Positions 18,901 to 29,208 of a DNA stretch of 64,000 bases are shown piece by piece. The position numbers and the translations under genes were made by a program. Source of the stretch: an uncultured bacterium (GTDB lineage: Bacteria; Bacillota; Clostridia; TANB77; CAG-508); the NCBI GenBank assembly GCA_905215935.1, contig CAJMRY010000007.1:15520-79519 (forward strand). The letters are read 5' to 3'. The notes below the pieces were generated by a model. That model searched no databases. It was not told where the DNA came from and saw nothing but the letters and a program-made list of their open reading frames with translations. Each line of letters begins with the position of its first letter. Position 1 is the first letter of the stretch.

Positions 18901-20257
18901 AAAAATTAGTGTAACTCAAAATATATTTGATTATTTAATAGATTCATTAACTATTATAAAAATCCAAACTAAACTATATTCATTTGGTATCTCTATAGAT
19001 ACACAAACATTTTATAATTATCCAACTATAAGAGATATTAGCAATTATATTTCTCATAAATCTAATACAAATTATAATAATTTGTCCGATTTTGAAAAAA
19101 TCAAAATACCAGATATTATAGTTCCTAATAGTACTAATAATTATGAATATAAAAATATATTATTTTTTGGTACCACTGGTTTTTTAGGTATACATATTTT
19201 ACATGAATTATTAGAAAATACTAATGCACATATTTATTGTATTATACGTGAAAAAGACAATATAAACTCTATTGAAAGATTTAAACAAAAATATAGTTTC
19301 TATTATAATAATTTAGATTCTATTATTAATAGAATTACTCCTATAACAGGAGATTTAAATTGCGAGAGATTTAATTTATTAGATCAAACTTATGAATATC
19401 TATGTGATAATATAGACTGCGTTTTTTCAACAGCAGCAATTGTAAAACATTTTGGAGATTCTGAAACTTTTTATAAAACTAATGTACTTGGAACACAAAA
19501 AATAGTAGACTTCTGCATAAAAAATAATATACCTTTTCATTATACTTCAACATTATCAATATCTGGTTATGGTTTAACAGATGTTCCAAATTACACTTTT
19601 ACAGAAAATGATTTTTATATAAATCAAAAATATAATGATAATATTTATGTAAAAAGTAAATTACAAGCTGAATCTGTAATATTGAATGCTTGCAAATACA
19701 AAAATTTAAAAGCTTCAATTTATAGACTAGGCAATATAACTAATAGATATACTGATGGAGTATTTCAAGAAAATGCTTCTGAAAACGCTTTTTTAAATAG
19801 ATTGTCTTCCATTATAAATTTAAATTGTTTACCAGTTGAACTGTTAGACTTCAAATTAGAATTTACACCAGTTGATTATTGTGCTAAATTTATTGTACAT
19901 CTTTGTAAAAGTATGATTAATAATTTAAATATTTACCATTTATTTAATAATAATATAATAACATTTAATAATTTTAATACTATATTAAAGTTATATGGAT
20001 ATAAATTAAAAATAGCCACTTTAAATGAATTTAAAAATAAAGTATTAAATTCAGAATTCAATACTTTTGGTATAATAAATTATTTATCAATTATTGATAA
20101 TAAAAATAATAACTCATTAATTTTAGATAATAATTATACAAATAAATTATTAAGTAATTTAAATTTAAAGTGGCCAGATATTACACCTGAATATATGGAA
20201 AGAATAATTATTTATTTAAAAAAATACAATTTTATAGGAGATTCTTATGAAAAATAA
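15952..20257 (+). CDS. Non-ribosomal peptide synthetase, C-A-T-reductase, read through a CGG +1 frameshift
   Basis: One module plus reductive release. The condensation domain has HHIIIDG near residue 133. The adenylation domain has YTSGSTGNPKG near 613 and NEYGPTEA near 746. The carrier domain has its phosphopantetheine Ser in IDSLTIIK near 998. The terminal thioester reductase has the NAD(P) motif FGTTGFLG near 1072. It would condense an acyl or aminoacyl donor with one amino acid and release an aldehyde. The frame breaks between A-domain core motifs at CGG (17854-17856, after SLSNYI); skipping C gives GWANKTYVKN and an unbroken frame, about 1,434 aa. ATG at 15952 follows AGGTGAT. It overlaps the histidine kinase by 11 bases. 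No phosphopantetheinyl transferase is in the window. Confidence 0.88.
17854..17856 (+). other. In-frame CGG +1 frameshift site in the NRPS adenylation domain
   Basis: Frame zero is AAC TAT ATT CGG ATG GGC AAA TAA. Skipping C gives ATT GGA TGG GCA AAT AAA. The C is 634 whole codons from the ATG, and the second frame joins in phase. Confidence 0.88.
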
Positions 20258-22268
20258 TAAAAATAGAAATAAAAATTTAAATACAAAAAAGAATAGTAAT
20301 ATTTCATATAATAAATTAGCATTTTTTAATGCTTTAATAGCATTAATACTAGTAATAATATTATATTTTACATTACCTAAAATATTAAATTATCCCACTA
20401 ATACTATTGATAACGACTTTCAATTAAAAGTTGTTGGAATTACATATACTTCTCAATTTTTAATACTTGCAACTTTAATAGTAACATTTATATATTTATT
20501 TGTACGTTTAATATATAAAAAAATATATAATGGCATTTTAGGGTCAAAGGACTCAATTATAAAAACAAGAAAAAAATGTTTTAATATACAATATATCATG
20601 TTAATTGTTGAAGTATTTTTACCTACTACTTTGTGCTTTTTCTTATTAATACTTTTTAAAACAAATATGGATTTACTTTTAAGAATAAGTATTGTAATTT
20701 TCTCATTTGCTGCATTATTTGGAATAACATCATACATGATTAGTAGAGCATTTTTTAGAAATTTATTAATTAAAACATCAAAATTTTGTGAAAATGATTT
20801 AAATACCATTAGAATTAGTACTCCTTTAAAATTATTAATTTTAACATTACCACTATTTATATGCTCTTTTGTTTTAATATTATTAATTAGTACAACTACA
20901 ATGACAATAGAAAAAGGAGATTTATTATATGATTTTTATAAACAAGAATTAATAAATTCATTAGATGAAGAAAATCTATCATTAGAAGATATTAAAAATA
21001 AATTTAATTCATTTGAATATAAATCTGACAATGATTTTGCATTAATTATGAATGCAGATAACGGAGAAATAATTTTTAAGAGTAAAAATATAAATATAGC
21101 AGATGAATCATTCCTTTCTAATTATACTCTATCATTTTATGAAGAAACAAATGGTCAATGTTTTGAGTATTATGGACAAACTACTCAAGTCTGTATGCAT
21201 AAAATAACTGCAGATAATTCTACATATTATATTGGAATACACTTTGAAACATTTTCTAATAGCATATTTTTGCCATTTTTTATATGTATAGCTATTTTAA
21301 TTGTTTTTATTATAATTTACATATCATATATTGGTAAAACAATATCAACTGATATCACTACTATAACTAATGGTATGAATTCAATATTAGACTTAAATAA
21401 TATTTCAAAAGCAAATAATTTACCAATTACATCAAATGATGAGTTTGGTGATTTAACTATTTCATATAATAAAATTCAAGATTTAACTATTTCGCATATA
21501 AACCAGATAGAATATAATCAAGATAAATTAATGGAACAAGAACGTTTAGCTTCACTAGGTCAATTAATTGGTGGAATTGCTCATAACCTAAAAACTCCTA
21601 TAATGTCAATTTCCGGCGCATCTAAAGGATTGGAAAATCTAATTCAAGAATATAATGACTCAATAGGTGATATAGAGGTTACCAATGAAGACCATCATGA
21701 AATAGCAAGTGAAATGAACGAATGGATTAAAAAAATTAAAACATATACAGAATATATGTCTGATATTATAACAACTGTAAAAGGTCAAGTTGTAACATTG
21801 TCAAATACTTCTTCAAACTCATTTACAATTGATGAACTTTTAAAAAGTGTTGATATATTAATGAAACATGAACTTAAAAATGCATTAATATCACTAAATA
21901 TTATATCTGAAATTCCAAAAGATTTATCTTTGCATGGAAATATAAATAGTTTAGTACAAGTTATTAATAATATGATATCTAATTCTATTCAGGCATATAA
22001 TGGTGAAACTAACAAAAATATTGATTTGATATTACAAGAAGAAAATAGTGATCTCGTTATTTTGGTTAAAGACTACGCATCTGGTATCCCTAAAGAAGTT
22101 CAAGATAAATTATTTAATGAAATGGTTACTACTAAAGGAAAAAATGGTACTGGACTTGGATTATTTATGTCATATTCAACAATTAGAGCTAATTTTAATG
22201 GTAATATTACTTTTGAATCAAAAGAAGGCTATGGTACTACATTCACCATTATAATACCTATTATTTAA
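20247..22268 (+). CDS. Sensor histidine kinase
   Basis: 673 aa. Five or six hydrophobic segments in the first 210 residues and another near 345-365, with an outer sensing stretch between. The dimerisation/H-box is LGQLIGGIAHNLKTPIMSIS with the phospho-accepting His near residue 447. The ATPase domain has NMISNSIQA, VKDYASGIPKEV and GTGLGLFMSY. The start ATG overlaps the NRPS stop by 11 bases with AGGAG inside the NRPS end, so kinase and synthetase are translated together. A terminator follows; the HD-GYP regulator 200 bases on is the likely partner. The signal is unknown. Confidence 0.92.
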   Translation: MKNNKNRNKNLNTKKNSNISYNKLAFFNALIALILVIILYFTLPKILNYPTNTIDNDFQLKVVGITYTSQFLILATLIVTFIYLFVRLIYKKIYNGILGSKDSIIKTRKKCFNIQYIMLIVEVFLPTTLCFFLLILFKTNMDLLLRISIVIFSFAALFGITSYMISRAFFRNLLIKTSKFCENDLNTIRISTPLKLLILTLPLFICSFVLILLISTTTMTIEKGDLLYDFYKQELINSLDEENLSLEDIKNKFNSFEYKSDNDFALIMNADNGEIIFKSKNINIADESFLSNYTLSFYEETNGQCFEYYGQTTQVCMHKITADNSTYYIGIHFETFSNSIFLPFFICIAILIVFIIIYISYIGKTISTDITTITNGMNSILDLNNISKANNLPITSNDEFGDLTISYNKIQDLTISHINQIEYNQDKLMEQERLASLGQLIGGIAHNLKTPIMSISGASKGLENLIQEYNDSIGDIEVTNEDHHEIASEMNEWIKKIKTYTEYMSDIITTVKGQVVTLSNTSSNSFTIDELLKSVDILMKHELKNALISLNIISEIPKDLSLHGNINSLVQVINNMISNSIQAYNGETNKNIDLILQEENSDLVILVKDYASGIPKEVQDKLFNEMVTTKGKNGTGLGLFMSYSTIRANFNGNITFESKEGYGTTFTIIIPII

Positions 22269-22384
22269 TATACTTACTAAAATTAATCAATTATTATATT
22301 ATGAAATAATATATATAATTTTGTATAAAATCGATGCTGTAGAACCATTAAATAATCTATAGACTATAATAAATAATAACATTT

Positions 22385-22420
22385 AAGCAACAAAGTTTTA
22401 TGATTTTGTTGCTTTTTTTA
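22385..22420 (+). terminator. Terminator of the NRPS-kinase operon
   Basis: AAGCAACAAA (22385-22394) pairs with TTTGTTGCTT (22405-22414), followed by a T-run. Confidence 0.88.
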
Positions 22421-22470
22421 TTTTTTATTAATATAATTATTTTAATATTTTAGTTAAAGGTTGGGATAAA

Positions 22471-23520
22471 ATGAGAAAAAATAAACATACTACAATATCT
22501 TCTAATTATAGAATTATAGCAGTGGATGATGAAATTGGTATTATTGACTCTTTATCTATATTTTTAAAAGATTCTGGATATGATTTTATTGGATATACAG
22601 ATCCAATGAATGCTCTAGAAAAAATTAAAACTGAGCACTTCGATTTGATGATATTAGATTTTATTATGACTCCTATTCATGGTGATAAATTAGTTGAAGA
22701 AATAAGAAAATTTAATAAAGATCTCTATATTCTTTTATTAACAGGTCATAAAGACTTGGCACCTCCTTTAGATACAATTAAGAGATTAGATATACAAGGA
22801 TATTGTGAAAAAAGTGACAAATTCGATCAATTACTTTTATTAATAGAATCTGGAATAAAATCAATTTCACAAATGAATCTAATTAAGCAAATTAATGAAG
22901 AACTTTCTAATACATATAGTGAATTAGAAATGGCATATTTAGAAAGCATAGAAACATTACGATATACTGTTGAAGCTAAAGATCCATATACATCTGGACA
23001 TTCTAGTAGAGTATCAAAATATTCTCAACTAATAGGAAAATATTTAAATTTATCAGAGGAAGATTTGAAGATTTTACATTTAGGAGGATTATTTCATGAT
23101 ATAGGAAAAATTGGTATTCCAGATAGTATATTATTAAAAGAGTCATCTCTTACTACTGATGAATATTCTCAAATAAAAAACCACCCATCTATTGGATCCC
23201 ATATATTATGTAATGCTAAAATATTTAAAAGTATTATTCCAATAGTAAAACATCATCATGAAAAATATAATGGAACTGGATACCCTTCTCAATTAAAAGG
23301 TACCGATATTCCTTATTTAGTTAGAATTACCTCTATTGCAGATGCGTTTGATGCAATGTCCTCAAAAAGAAATTATCGCAATGAATTAACTCTAGATACA
23401 ATAATAAATGAAATAGAAAAAAATAAAGGTATTCAATTTGACCCTGAAATTTCAGATGTTTTTCTTAATATATTAAAAAATCATTACGATGAAGTAGAAA
23501 AAATAAAAAATGAAATATAA
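22471..23520 (+). CDS. Response regulator with HD-GYP phosphodiesterase domain
   Basis: 349 aa. The receiver domain has acidic pocket IIAVDDEIG and phospho-Asp in LMILDFIM near residue 61. A short coiled linker leads to an HD-GYP domain with LFHDIGKIGIPD, HHEKYNGTGYP and ITSIADAFDAMSS. HD-GYP enzymes of this type hydrolyse cyclic di-GMP. All metal-binding and GYP residues appear present, so it is likely active. It stands 200 bases after the histidine kinase, past a terminator, so it probably has its own promoter; its ribosome binding site (AAAGGTTGGG) is weak. Confidence 0.92.
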   Translation: MRKNKHTTISSNYRIIAVDDEIGIIDSLSIFLKDSGYDFIGYTDPMNALEKIKTEHFDLMILDFIMTPIHGDKLVEEIRKFNKDLYILLLTGHKDLAPPLDTIKRLDIQGYCEKSDKFDQLLLLIESGIKSISQMNLIKQINEELSNTYSELEMAYLESIETLRYTVEAKDPYTSGHSSRVSKYSQLIGKYLNLSEEDLKILHLGGLFHDIGKIGIPDSILLKESSLTTDEYSQIKNHPSIGSHILCNAKIFKSIIPIVKHHHEKYNGTGYPSQLKGTDIPYLVRITSIADAFDAMSSKRNYRNELTLDTIINEIEKNKGIQFDPEISDVFLNILKNHYDEVEKIKNEI

Positions 23521-23542
23521 ATTTGTTTTAAAAAATTTATAT

Positions 23543-23599
23543 AAAATAACCGTAATTTAATATTAGCAAATATACTAATATTAAATTACGGTTATTTTT
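23543..23599 (+). terminator. Long terminator hairpin after the HD-GYP gene
   Basis: A 24-base arm (23543-23566, containing TAACCGTAATTTAATATTAG) is complementary to 23575-23598, which ends in a T-run. A second AT hairpin follows near 23660-23690. Confidence 0.85.
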
Positions 23600-23741
23600 A
23601 TATGTTTTTTATTAGTTTTTAAAATAATTATTTGATAGTGATATTAATAAATAAAAAATTAATCTACTTAAATATAGATTAATTTTTTATATTCTTAATT
23701 TATTTATTCATTTAAATCAACTTTTTAATAATCTTAATAAA

Positions 23742-25892
23742 TTATATTTTCATGCTTAAACTTACTTTTTGTCTCTCTAAATCTATTTTTATTACCTTTA
23801 CTTTTACTATATCTCCTATAGACACAACATCAGAAGGATTTTTCACAAAATTATCACTAAGTTCTGATATATGAACTAATCCATCATGTTTCACTCCTAT
23901 ATCTACAAAAGCTCCAAAATCTATTACATTTCTTACCGTACCATTCAAAACCATTCCTTCTCTTAAATCCTCGAATTTCAATACATCGTTTCTTAGAATT
24001 GGTTTTGGCATTTCGTCTCTTGGATCTCTACCTGGTTTCGAAAGTTCGCTGGCTATATCTTTTAAAGTCATTTCTCCAATATCTAATTTTTGAGACATAT
24101 TTTCAATATTTATATTATTTAATTTTATTTTTAATTCTTTTAATTTTTCTTTATCTATTAAATCACTTTTCTCATACCCAACTTCTGCAAGTAGTTTTTC
24201 TGCTTGTTCATAGCTCTCTGGATGTACTGCTGTAATTTCTAACGGATTATTGCCATCAAATATACGGATAAATCCTGCGCACTGTTCAAATGCTACCTTT
24301 CCAAGCTTTGGTACTTTTAATAATTCCTTTCTTTCTTTTAACATACCATTTTCATCTCTATATTTAACTATATTATTAGCTATAGTTTTGTTTATACCTG
24401 ATACATATGATAAAAGTGATGGTGTTGCAGTATTTACATCTACCCCTACTTTATTTACAGCATCTTCTACAACACCTGTTAAACTCTCTAGCAATTTTTT
24501 TTGATTTACATCATGTTGATATTGACCAACACCAATTGCCTTTGGGTCAATTTTTACAAGTTCTGCTAGTGGATCTTGCAATCTTCTTGCAATCGATATT
24601 GCTCCTCTTAATGATACATTTATATCTGGATATTCTTCGGTTGCAAGCTTTGACGCAGAATATACTGATGCTCCTGCTTCACTAACAATTGCATAATGAA
24701 CATCTTCATCAATCTCTTTTATTAAATCTGCAACAAACATCTCAGATTCACGAGATGCTGTACCATTTCCAATTGCAATCATATTAATTCTATATGTACT
24801 AATTAGCTTCTTTAATTCTTTTTTTGCACCTTCTACGTCATTTTGTGGCTCTGTAGGATATACTGTTGTTGTTGCGAGTAACTTTCCTGTTTCATCTATC
24901 ACTGCTATTTTACAACCTGTTCTATATGCAGGATCAAAGCCCATTACTACTAAATTCTTTAATGGTGCACCTAATAATAACTGCTTTGCATTCTTACCAA
25001 ATACCTTTATAGCCTGTTCTTCTGCCTTTTCTGTTAAGTCTGAGCGTATTTCTCTTTCTACAGATGGTTCTATTAACCTTTTAAAACTATCTTGTATAGT
25101 ATCTATTAAATATGGAGAGAACTGGCTATTAAAATCTTTAATAATATCTTTTTGTATAAAATTAAGTATTGTGTCTTCTGGTTTATCTATTTTAATTTTT
25201 AGAAATTCTTCTTTTTCTCCTCTATTAATTGCTAAAATTCTGTGACTTGGAATTCTATTAACTTTTTCTGAAAAATCATAATACATCTCATAACTTGATT
25301 TTTCATCTTTATTGGCTTTAGTAGTAATAACTCCATCTTTATAATATATTCTTTTTATTTCTTTTCTATAATTTGCATTATCTGAGATATTTTCTGCAAT
25401 TATATCATTTGCTCCTGAAATTGCATCTTCAATTGTATTTACTTCTTTTTCTTCATTTATAAATTCTTTTGCAATTTCTTTTATGTCTCTTGTTTCATTT
25501 TGCTCATAAATAATATTTGCTAATTCTTCTAGCCCCTTTTCTTTTGCAATTGTTGCTCTTGTTCTTTTCTTTTGTTTATATGGTCTGTATATATCCTCAA
25601 CTTCGGCAAGTATTTTTGCATTTTCTAAAGCTAATATTATTTCATCAGTTAATTTTCCCTGTTCTTCTATCGATTTTTTTACTTCTTCTTTCCTTGTTTC
25701 AAGATTTCTTAAGTAATTTAATCTTTCACCTAATTCTCTTAATATTTCATCACTTAATCCTCCTGTTACTTCCTTTCTATATCTAGCAATAAAAGGAATG
25801 GTGTTTCCTTCATCTATTAACTTAACAGTTGCCTCAACTTGTGATTCTCTTATATTCAATTCCTTTGCAATAGTCTCATTAATTAAACTCAT
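23742..25892 (-). CDS. tex: Tex-family RNA-binding transcription accessory protein
   Basis: 716 aa, full length. Tex proteins bind nucleic acid and are linked to transcription and RNA processing. Domains in order: the N-terminal helical Tex domain (VEATVKLIDEGNTIPFIARYRKEVTGGL), a YqgF-like RNase H fold (VMGFDPAYRTGCKIAVID), helix-hairpin-helix (LLSYVSGINKTIANNIVKYR) and a C-terminal S1 domain (GAFVDIGVKHDGLVHISEL). RBS GGAAGG precedes the ATG. It is alone on its strand between two terminators. Confidence 0.96.
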   Translation of the reverse strand: MSLINETIAKELNIRESQVEATVKLIDEGNTIPFIARYRKEVTGGLSDEILRELGERLNYLRNLETRKEEVKKSIEEQGKLTDEIILALENAKILAEVEDIYRPYKQKKRTRATIAKEKGLEELANIIYEQNETRDIKEIAKEFINEEKEVNTIEDAISGANDIIAENISDNANYRKEIKRIYYKDGVITTKANKDEKSSYEMYYDFSEKVNRIPSHRILAINRGEKEEFLKIKIDKPEDTILNFIQKDIIKDFNSQFSPYLIDTIQDSFKRLIEPSVEREIRSDLTEKAEEQAIKVFGKNAKQLLLGAPLKNLVVMGFDPAYRTGCKIAVIDETGKLLATTTVYPTEPQNDVEGAKKELKKLISTYRINMIAIGNGTASRESEMFVADLIKEIDEDVHYAIVSEAGASVYSASKLATEEYPDINVSLRGAISIARRLQDPLAELVKIDPKAIGVGQYQHDVNQKKLLESLTGVVEDAVNKVGVDVNTATPSLLSYVSGINKTIANNIVKYRDENGMLKERKELLKVPKLGKVAFEQCAGFIRIFDGNNPLEITAVHPESYEQAEKLLAEVGYEKSDLIDKEKLKELKIKLNNINIENMSQKLDIGEMTLKDIASELSKPGRDPRDEMPKPILRNDVLKFEDLREGMVLNGTVRNVIDFGAFVDIGVKHDGLVHISELSDNFVKNPSDVVSIGDIVKVKVIKIDLERQKVSLSMKI

Positions 25893-26041
25893 AATTTATT
25901 CCTTCCTTCTTTATTTATTGTTTGTATTATATCAAAGAGAAAACTTTATTTCAATAAAAATATTACTCTCCTAGTGCATTCATTATTATCTAATTAATTT
26001 TTATGAAATATAAATTTTTTTCTATTATTTCTTTGTAAATT

Positions 26042-26072
26042 AAAATAAGCGCTATATAATAACGCTTATTTT
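26042..26072 (-). terminator. Terminator of the ABC-F gene
   Basis: AAAATAAGCG and CGCTTATTTT (26042-26051 and 26063-26072) form a stem just past the stop of the ABC-F gene; T-rich on the minus strand. Confidence 0.75.
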
Positions 26073-26079
26073 AATTTAT

Positions 26080-27660
26080 TTATTCAATTCCCAAATATTC
26101 ATTATATGTAACTTCTCTATCAATTAATTTATCTTGTTTAATATCAATAATTCTATTTGCTACAGTTTGCATTAATTGATGATCATGTGAGGTAAAAATA
26201 ATATTACCTTTAAACTTTGTCATTCCATCATTCAGAGCTGTAATACTTTCCATATCCAGATGATTAGTTGGTTCATCAAAAATTAAAAAGTTAGATCCTG
26301 AAAGCATCATTTTTGAAAGAACACATCTTACCTTTTCTCCTCCTGATAAAACATTAACTTTTTTTAGAGCTTCTTCTCCAGAAAACAACATTCTACCTAA
26401 AAAGCTTCTTACATATGTTTCATCTGGATCTTTTGAGTATCCTCTAAGCCAATCTGTAATACTTAGGTCAGACTCAAATAAATAACTATTATCTTTTGGG
26501 AAATAATTATTTGTTATAGTAGTACCCCAAATAAGCTCTCCCTCATCTGGTTCAATTTCCCCTGCAATTATTTGAAATAGTAGTGTTTTTGCATTTTCAT
26601 TATCTGCTAAAAAAGCAATTTTATCATCTTGTTTTACTGTAAAAGATATATTATCTAATAATTTTTCTCCATTTATTGTTTTTGATATGTTTTTTACCTG
26701 TAATATTTCTTTTCCTGGTTCTCTATCTGGTTTAAAATCTATATATGGATATTTTCTATTTGATGGTTTAATTTCATCTAATTCAATTTTTTCCAATGAT
26801 TTTTTTCTTGATGTAGCTTGTTTAGACTTTGATGCATTTGCACTAAATCTTGCAATAAATGCTTGTAATTCTTTTATTTTCTCTTCTTTCTTTTTATTAG
26901 CATCTCTCATCTGTTTTAATACTAACTGACTTGATTCATACCAGAAATCATAATTTCCTGGATAAACTTTAATCTTTCCAAAATCAACATCAGCAATATG
27001 TGTACATACCTTATTTAAGAAATAACGGTCATGTGATACTACAATTACAGTATTTTCAAAATTAATTAAAAATTCCTCTAACCAATTAATACTTTTTAAA
27101 TCTAAATCATTTGTTGGTTCGTCTAATAGCAATATATCTGGATTTCCAAATAAACTTTGAGCAAGCAATACTTTAACCTTTTCTTTTGCTTCTATCTCGC
27201 TCATTTTTTTATAATGTTTTTCTGCTTCAATTCCTAAATCATTTAAAAGCATTGCGGCATCTGATTCTGCATTCCATCCATCAAGTTCTGCAAATCTTTC
27301 CTCTAACTTTGCAGCTTTCATTCCATCTTCTTCTGAAAAATCTGGTTTTGAATATATCTCATCTTTTTCTTTCATAATGCTATACAATTCTTCATTTCCC
27401 ATAATAACTGTATCTATTACATTATATTCTTCGAATGCAAAGTGGTTTTGTTTTAATACAGATAATCTCTCTCCTTTATCTAAAGTAACTTCTCCTTTAC
27501 TTGGTTCTATCTCTCCTGATAAAACTTTTAAAAATGTAGATTTTCCTGCACCATTTGCTCCAATAATGCCATAACAACATCCTTTATTAAATTTAATATT
27601 TACATCTTCAAATAATGTTCTTTTTCCAAATCGTACAGTAACTCCATTTGTATTTAACAT
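26080..27660 (-). CDS. ABC-F family ATPase (ribosome-associated type)
   Basis: 526 aa with two ABC cassettes and no membrane segments. The first has GANGAGKSTFLKVL and LLDEPTNDLD; the linker is rich in Lys and Arg (ANKKKEEKIKEL); the second has LSGGEKVRCVLSK and FDEPTNHLDMES. The second Walker A is degenerate (LADNENAKTLL instead of GxxGxGKT), a feature of some ABC-F members. ABC-F proteins act at the ribosomal E site to relieve stalled translation or give antibiotic protection. Start ATG has AGGAGG before it. Which subfamily (YbiT-like seems closest) is inference. Confidence 0.93.
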   Translation of the reverse strand: MLNTNGVTVRFGKRTLFEDVNIKFNKGCCYGIIGANGAGKSTFLKVLSGEIEPSKGEVTLDKGERLSVLKQNHFAFEEYNVIDTVIMGNEELYSIMKEKDEIYSKPDFSEEDGMKAAKLEERFAELDGWNAESDAAMLLNDLGIEAEKHYKKMSEIEAKEKVKVLLAQSLFGNPDILLLDEPTNDLDLKSINWLEEFLINFENTVIVVSHDRYFLNKVCTHIADVDFGKIKVYPGNYDFWYESSQLVLKQMRDANKKKEEKIKELQAFIARFSANASKSKQATSRKKSLEKIELDEIKPSNRKYPYIDFKPDREPGKEILQVKNISKTINGEKLLDNISFTVKQDDKIAFLADNENAKTLLFQIIAGEIEPDEGELIWGTTITNNYFPKDNSYLFESDLSITDWLRGYSKDPDETYVRSFLGRMLFSGEEALKKVNVLSGGEKVRCVLSKMMLSGSNFLIFDEPTNHLDMESITALNDGMTKFKGNIIFTSHDHQLMQTVANRIIDIKQDKLIDREVTYNEYLGIE

Positions 27661-27727
27661 TTTACTTCCTCCTAGAATTCAATTTGCTTCATATTATATA
27701 TCATTTTACCATTTTTTTCAATATAGC

Positions 27728-27772
27728 AAAAAATATAGTACAAAATATTTTTCATCTTGTACTATATTTTTT
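27728..27772 (-). terminator. Terminator of the DUF378 gene
   Basis: A perfect 16-base inverted repeat (27728-27743 and 27757-27772, core TATAGTACAA) ends at the stop codon of the DUF378 gene and carries a T-run on the minus strand. Confidence 0.85.
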
Positions 27773-27963
27773 TAATCTTTATCAAATAGTAATTTTATTC
27801 CCCATAATCCTGATATTCCAACTAATACATATATAATTCTAGATATTAAACTAGCAGTTCCAAATATTGTGTCAACCAAATTAAAATTAAATAATCCTAT
27901 TAATCCCCAGTTTATAGCTCCAATCACTATTAAAAACAATGCAATTTTGTCAATTATCTTCAT
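27772..27963 (-). CDS. Small DUF378 membrane protein
   Basis: 63 aa with two transmembrane helices (about 5-25 and 40-58). The pattern IGAINWGLIGLFNFNLV followed by RIIYVLVGISGLW is the DUF378 signature. Function unknown. Start ATG follows AGAGGTGAT. It lies downstream of corA but has its own terminator. Confidence 0.9.
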   Translation of the reverse strand: MKIIDKIALFLIVIGAINWGLIGLFNFNLVDTIFGTASLISRIIYVLVGISGLWGIKLLFDKD

Positions 27964-28039
27964 AAAATATCACCTCTATTGTTAATTTATATTTATATTT
28001 TTACCACATAAAAATAAATTATTCATAAAAATTAACAAA

Positions 28040-28987
28040 TTAATTTAGCATATCTCTTCTTTTAAGCCATATCATTGCAATAATAGCTGCTAAAATAGAA
28101 ACTAATGTGATAATTAAAAAACCAAATACATTATCCTGCATAGGAACCTTTACATTCATTCCCCAAAAACTTGCAACCATTGTTGGAATAGATAAAACAA
28201 TAGTAATTGATGTTAAGAACTTCATAACTCCATTTAAGTTATTTGATATAATAGATGCATATGCATCCATTGTTCCATTTAAAATATCACTATATATTTT
28301 ACTCATTTCTATAGCTTGTTTATTCTCTATAATAGCATCTTCTAATATATCTTCATCTTCTTCATATAATTTTATTATTTTTCCTCTTAATGTTTTTTCC
28401 ATTACAACTTCATTTGCTTTTAGTGATGTCGTAAAATAAACTAAACTCTTTTCTAAACTTAATAATTTTAATAACTCTTTATTTTTCATGGAATTTTTCA
28501 AAACATTTTCTGCAATCTCAGTTTCTTTATTTATTTTTTTTAGTAAATTTAAAAATGTTGCTGAATTTTGATATAATATTTGAAAAATTAGTCTACTTTT
28601 CTTATAAGTAATGATATTTTTATTCATTTTATTTTTTAGTTCTCTAATTATACTGTTATTTTTTAATGATACTGTAATAAAATAATCATCTCTTACTATA
28701 ATCATGCCTATTGGCATTGTAGTATATATTTCTGAATCGTTTTCCTTTTCTATTATTGGTATATCTACTATAAAAAGCATAGTGCCATCATCTTCCATGT
28801 CAATTCTTGCTTTTTCTTCGGCATCTAGAGAATATCTAATAAAATCATCTTTAATATTAAGGTTTGTACATACATTTTTAATCTCTTGTTCAGTAGGCGA
28901 GACCATATTAATCCAACTTCCCTTTTTATATTCCTTTACTATTTCTGTTTTATTACTGTTAGTATTTGTATAATAAATATTAACCAT
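28040..28987 (-). CDS. corA: CorA-family magnesium/divalent metal transporter
   Basis: 315 aa. A large cytoplasmic helical domain is followed by two C-terminal transmembrane helices. The pore signature GMN occurs in FWGMNVKVP after TM1, the hallmark of CorA channels for Mg2+ (also Co2+, Ni2+). The loop after it is acidic/polar, and the C-terminus has basic residues (WLKRRDML) as usual. Start ATG follows GGGGTGAT. No Mg riboswitch is visible in the short leader. Confidence 0.94.
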   Translation of the reverse strand: MVNIYYTNTNSNKTEIVKEYKKGSWINMVSPTEQEIKNVCTNLNIKDDFIRYSLDAEEKARIDMEDDGTMLFIVDIPIIEKENDSEIYTTMPIGMIIVRDDYFITVSLKNNSIIRELKNKMNKNIITYKKSRLIFQILYQNSATFLNLLKKINKETEIAENVLKNSMKNKELLKLLSLEKSLVYFTTSLKANEVVMEKTLRGKIIKLYEEDEDILEDAIIENKQAIEMSKIYSDILNGTMDAYASIISNNLNGVMKFLTSITIVLSIPTMVASFWGMNVKVPMQDNVFGFLIITLVSILAAIIAMIWLKRRDMLN

Positions 28988-29100
28988 ATGGTATCACCCC
29001 TTATTTTTATAAATCTATTAAAATTATAGCATATATTTATGTTGTTAGTCTATAATTAATTATTTAAAAAGTTCAAAGACTAACACTTATATTGTATAAA

Positions 29101-29131
29101 AAATAGAGAGCTTTTAATAACTCTCTATTTT
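29101..29131 (-). terminator. Terminator of tRNA-Lys(CUU)
   Basis: AAATAGAGAG (29101-29110) pairs with CTCTCTATTT (29121-29130), with T-run on the minus strand just past the tRNA. Confidence 0.85.
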
Positions 29132-29132
29132 A

Positions 29133-29208
29133 TGGTGGGCAATCGGGGGGTCGAACCCCGGACCTTCTGATTAAGAGTCAGCTGCTCTACCAACTGAGCT
29201 AATCACCC
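29133..29208 (-). tRNA. tRNA-Lys (anticodon CUU)
   Basis: 76 nt with CCA. Anticodon loop CTCTTAA (anticodon CTT), T-arm with GGTTCGACC, acceptor GGGTGAT/ATTGCCC with G-T wobbles. Confidence 0.93.
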
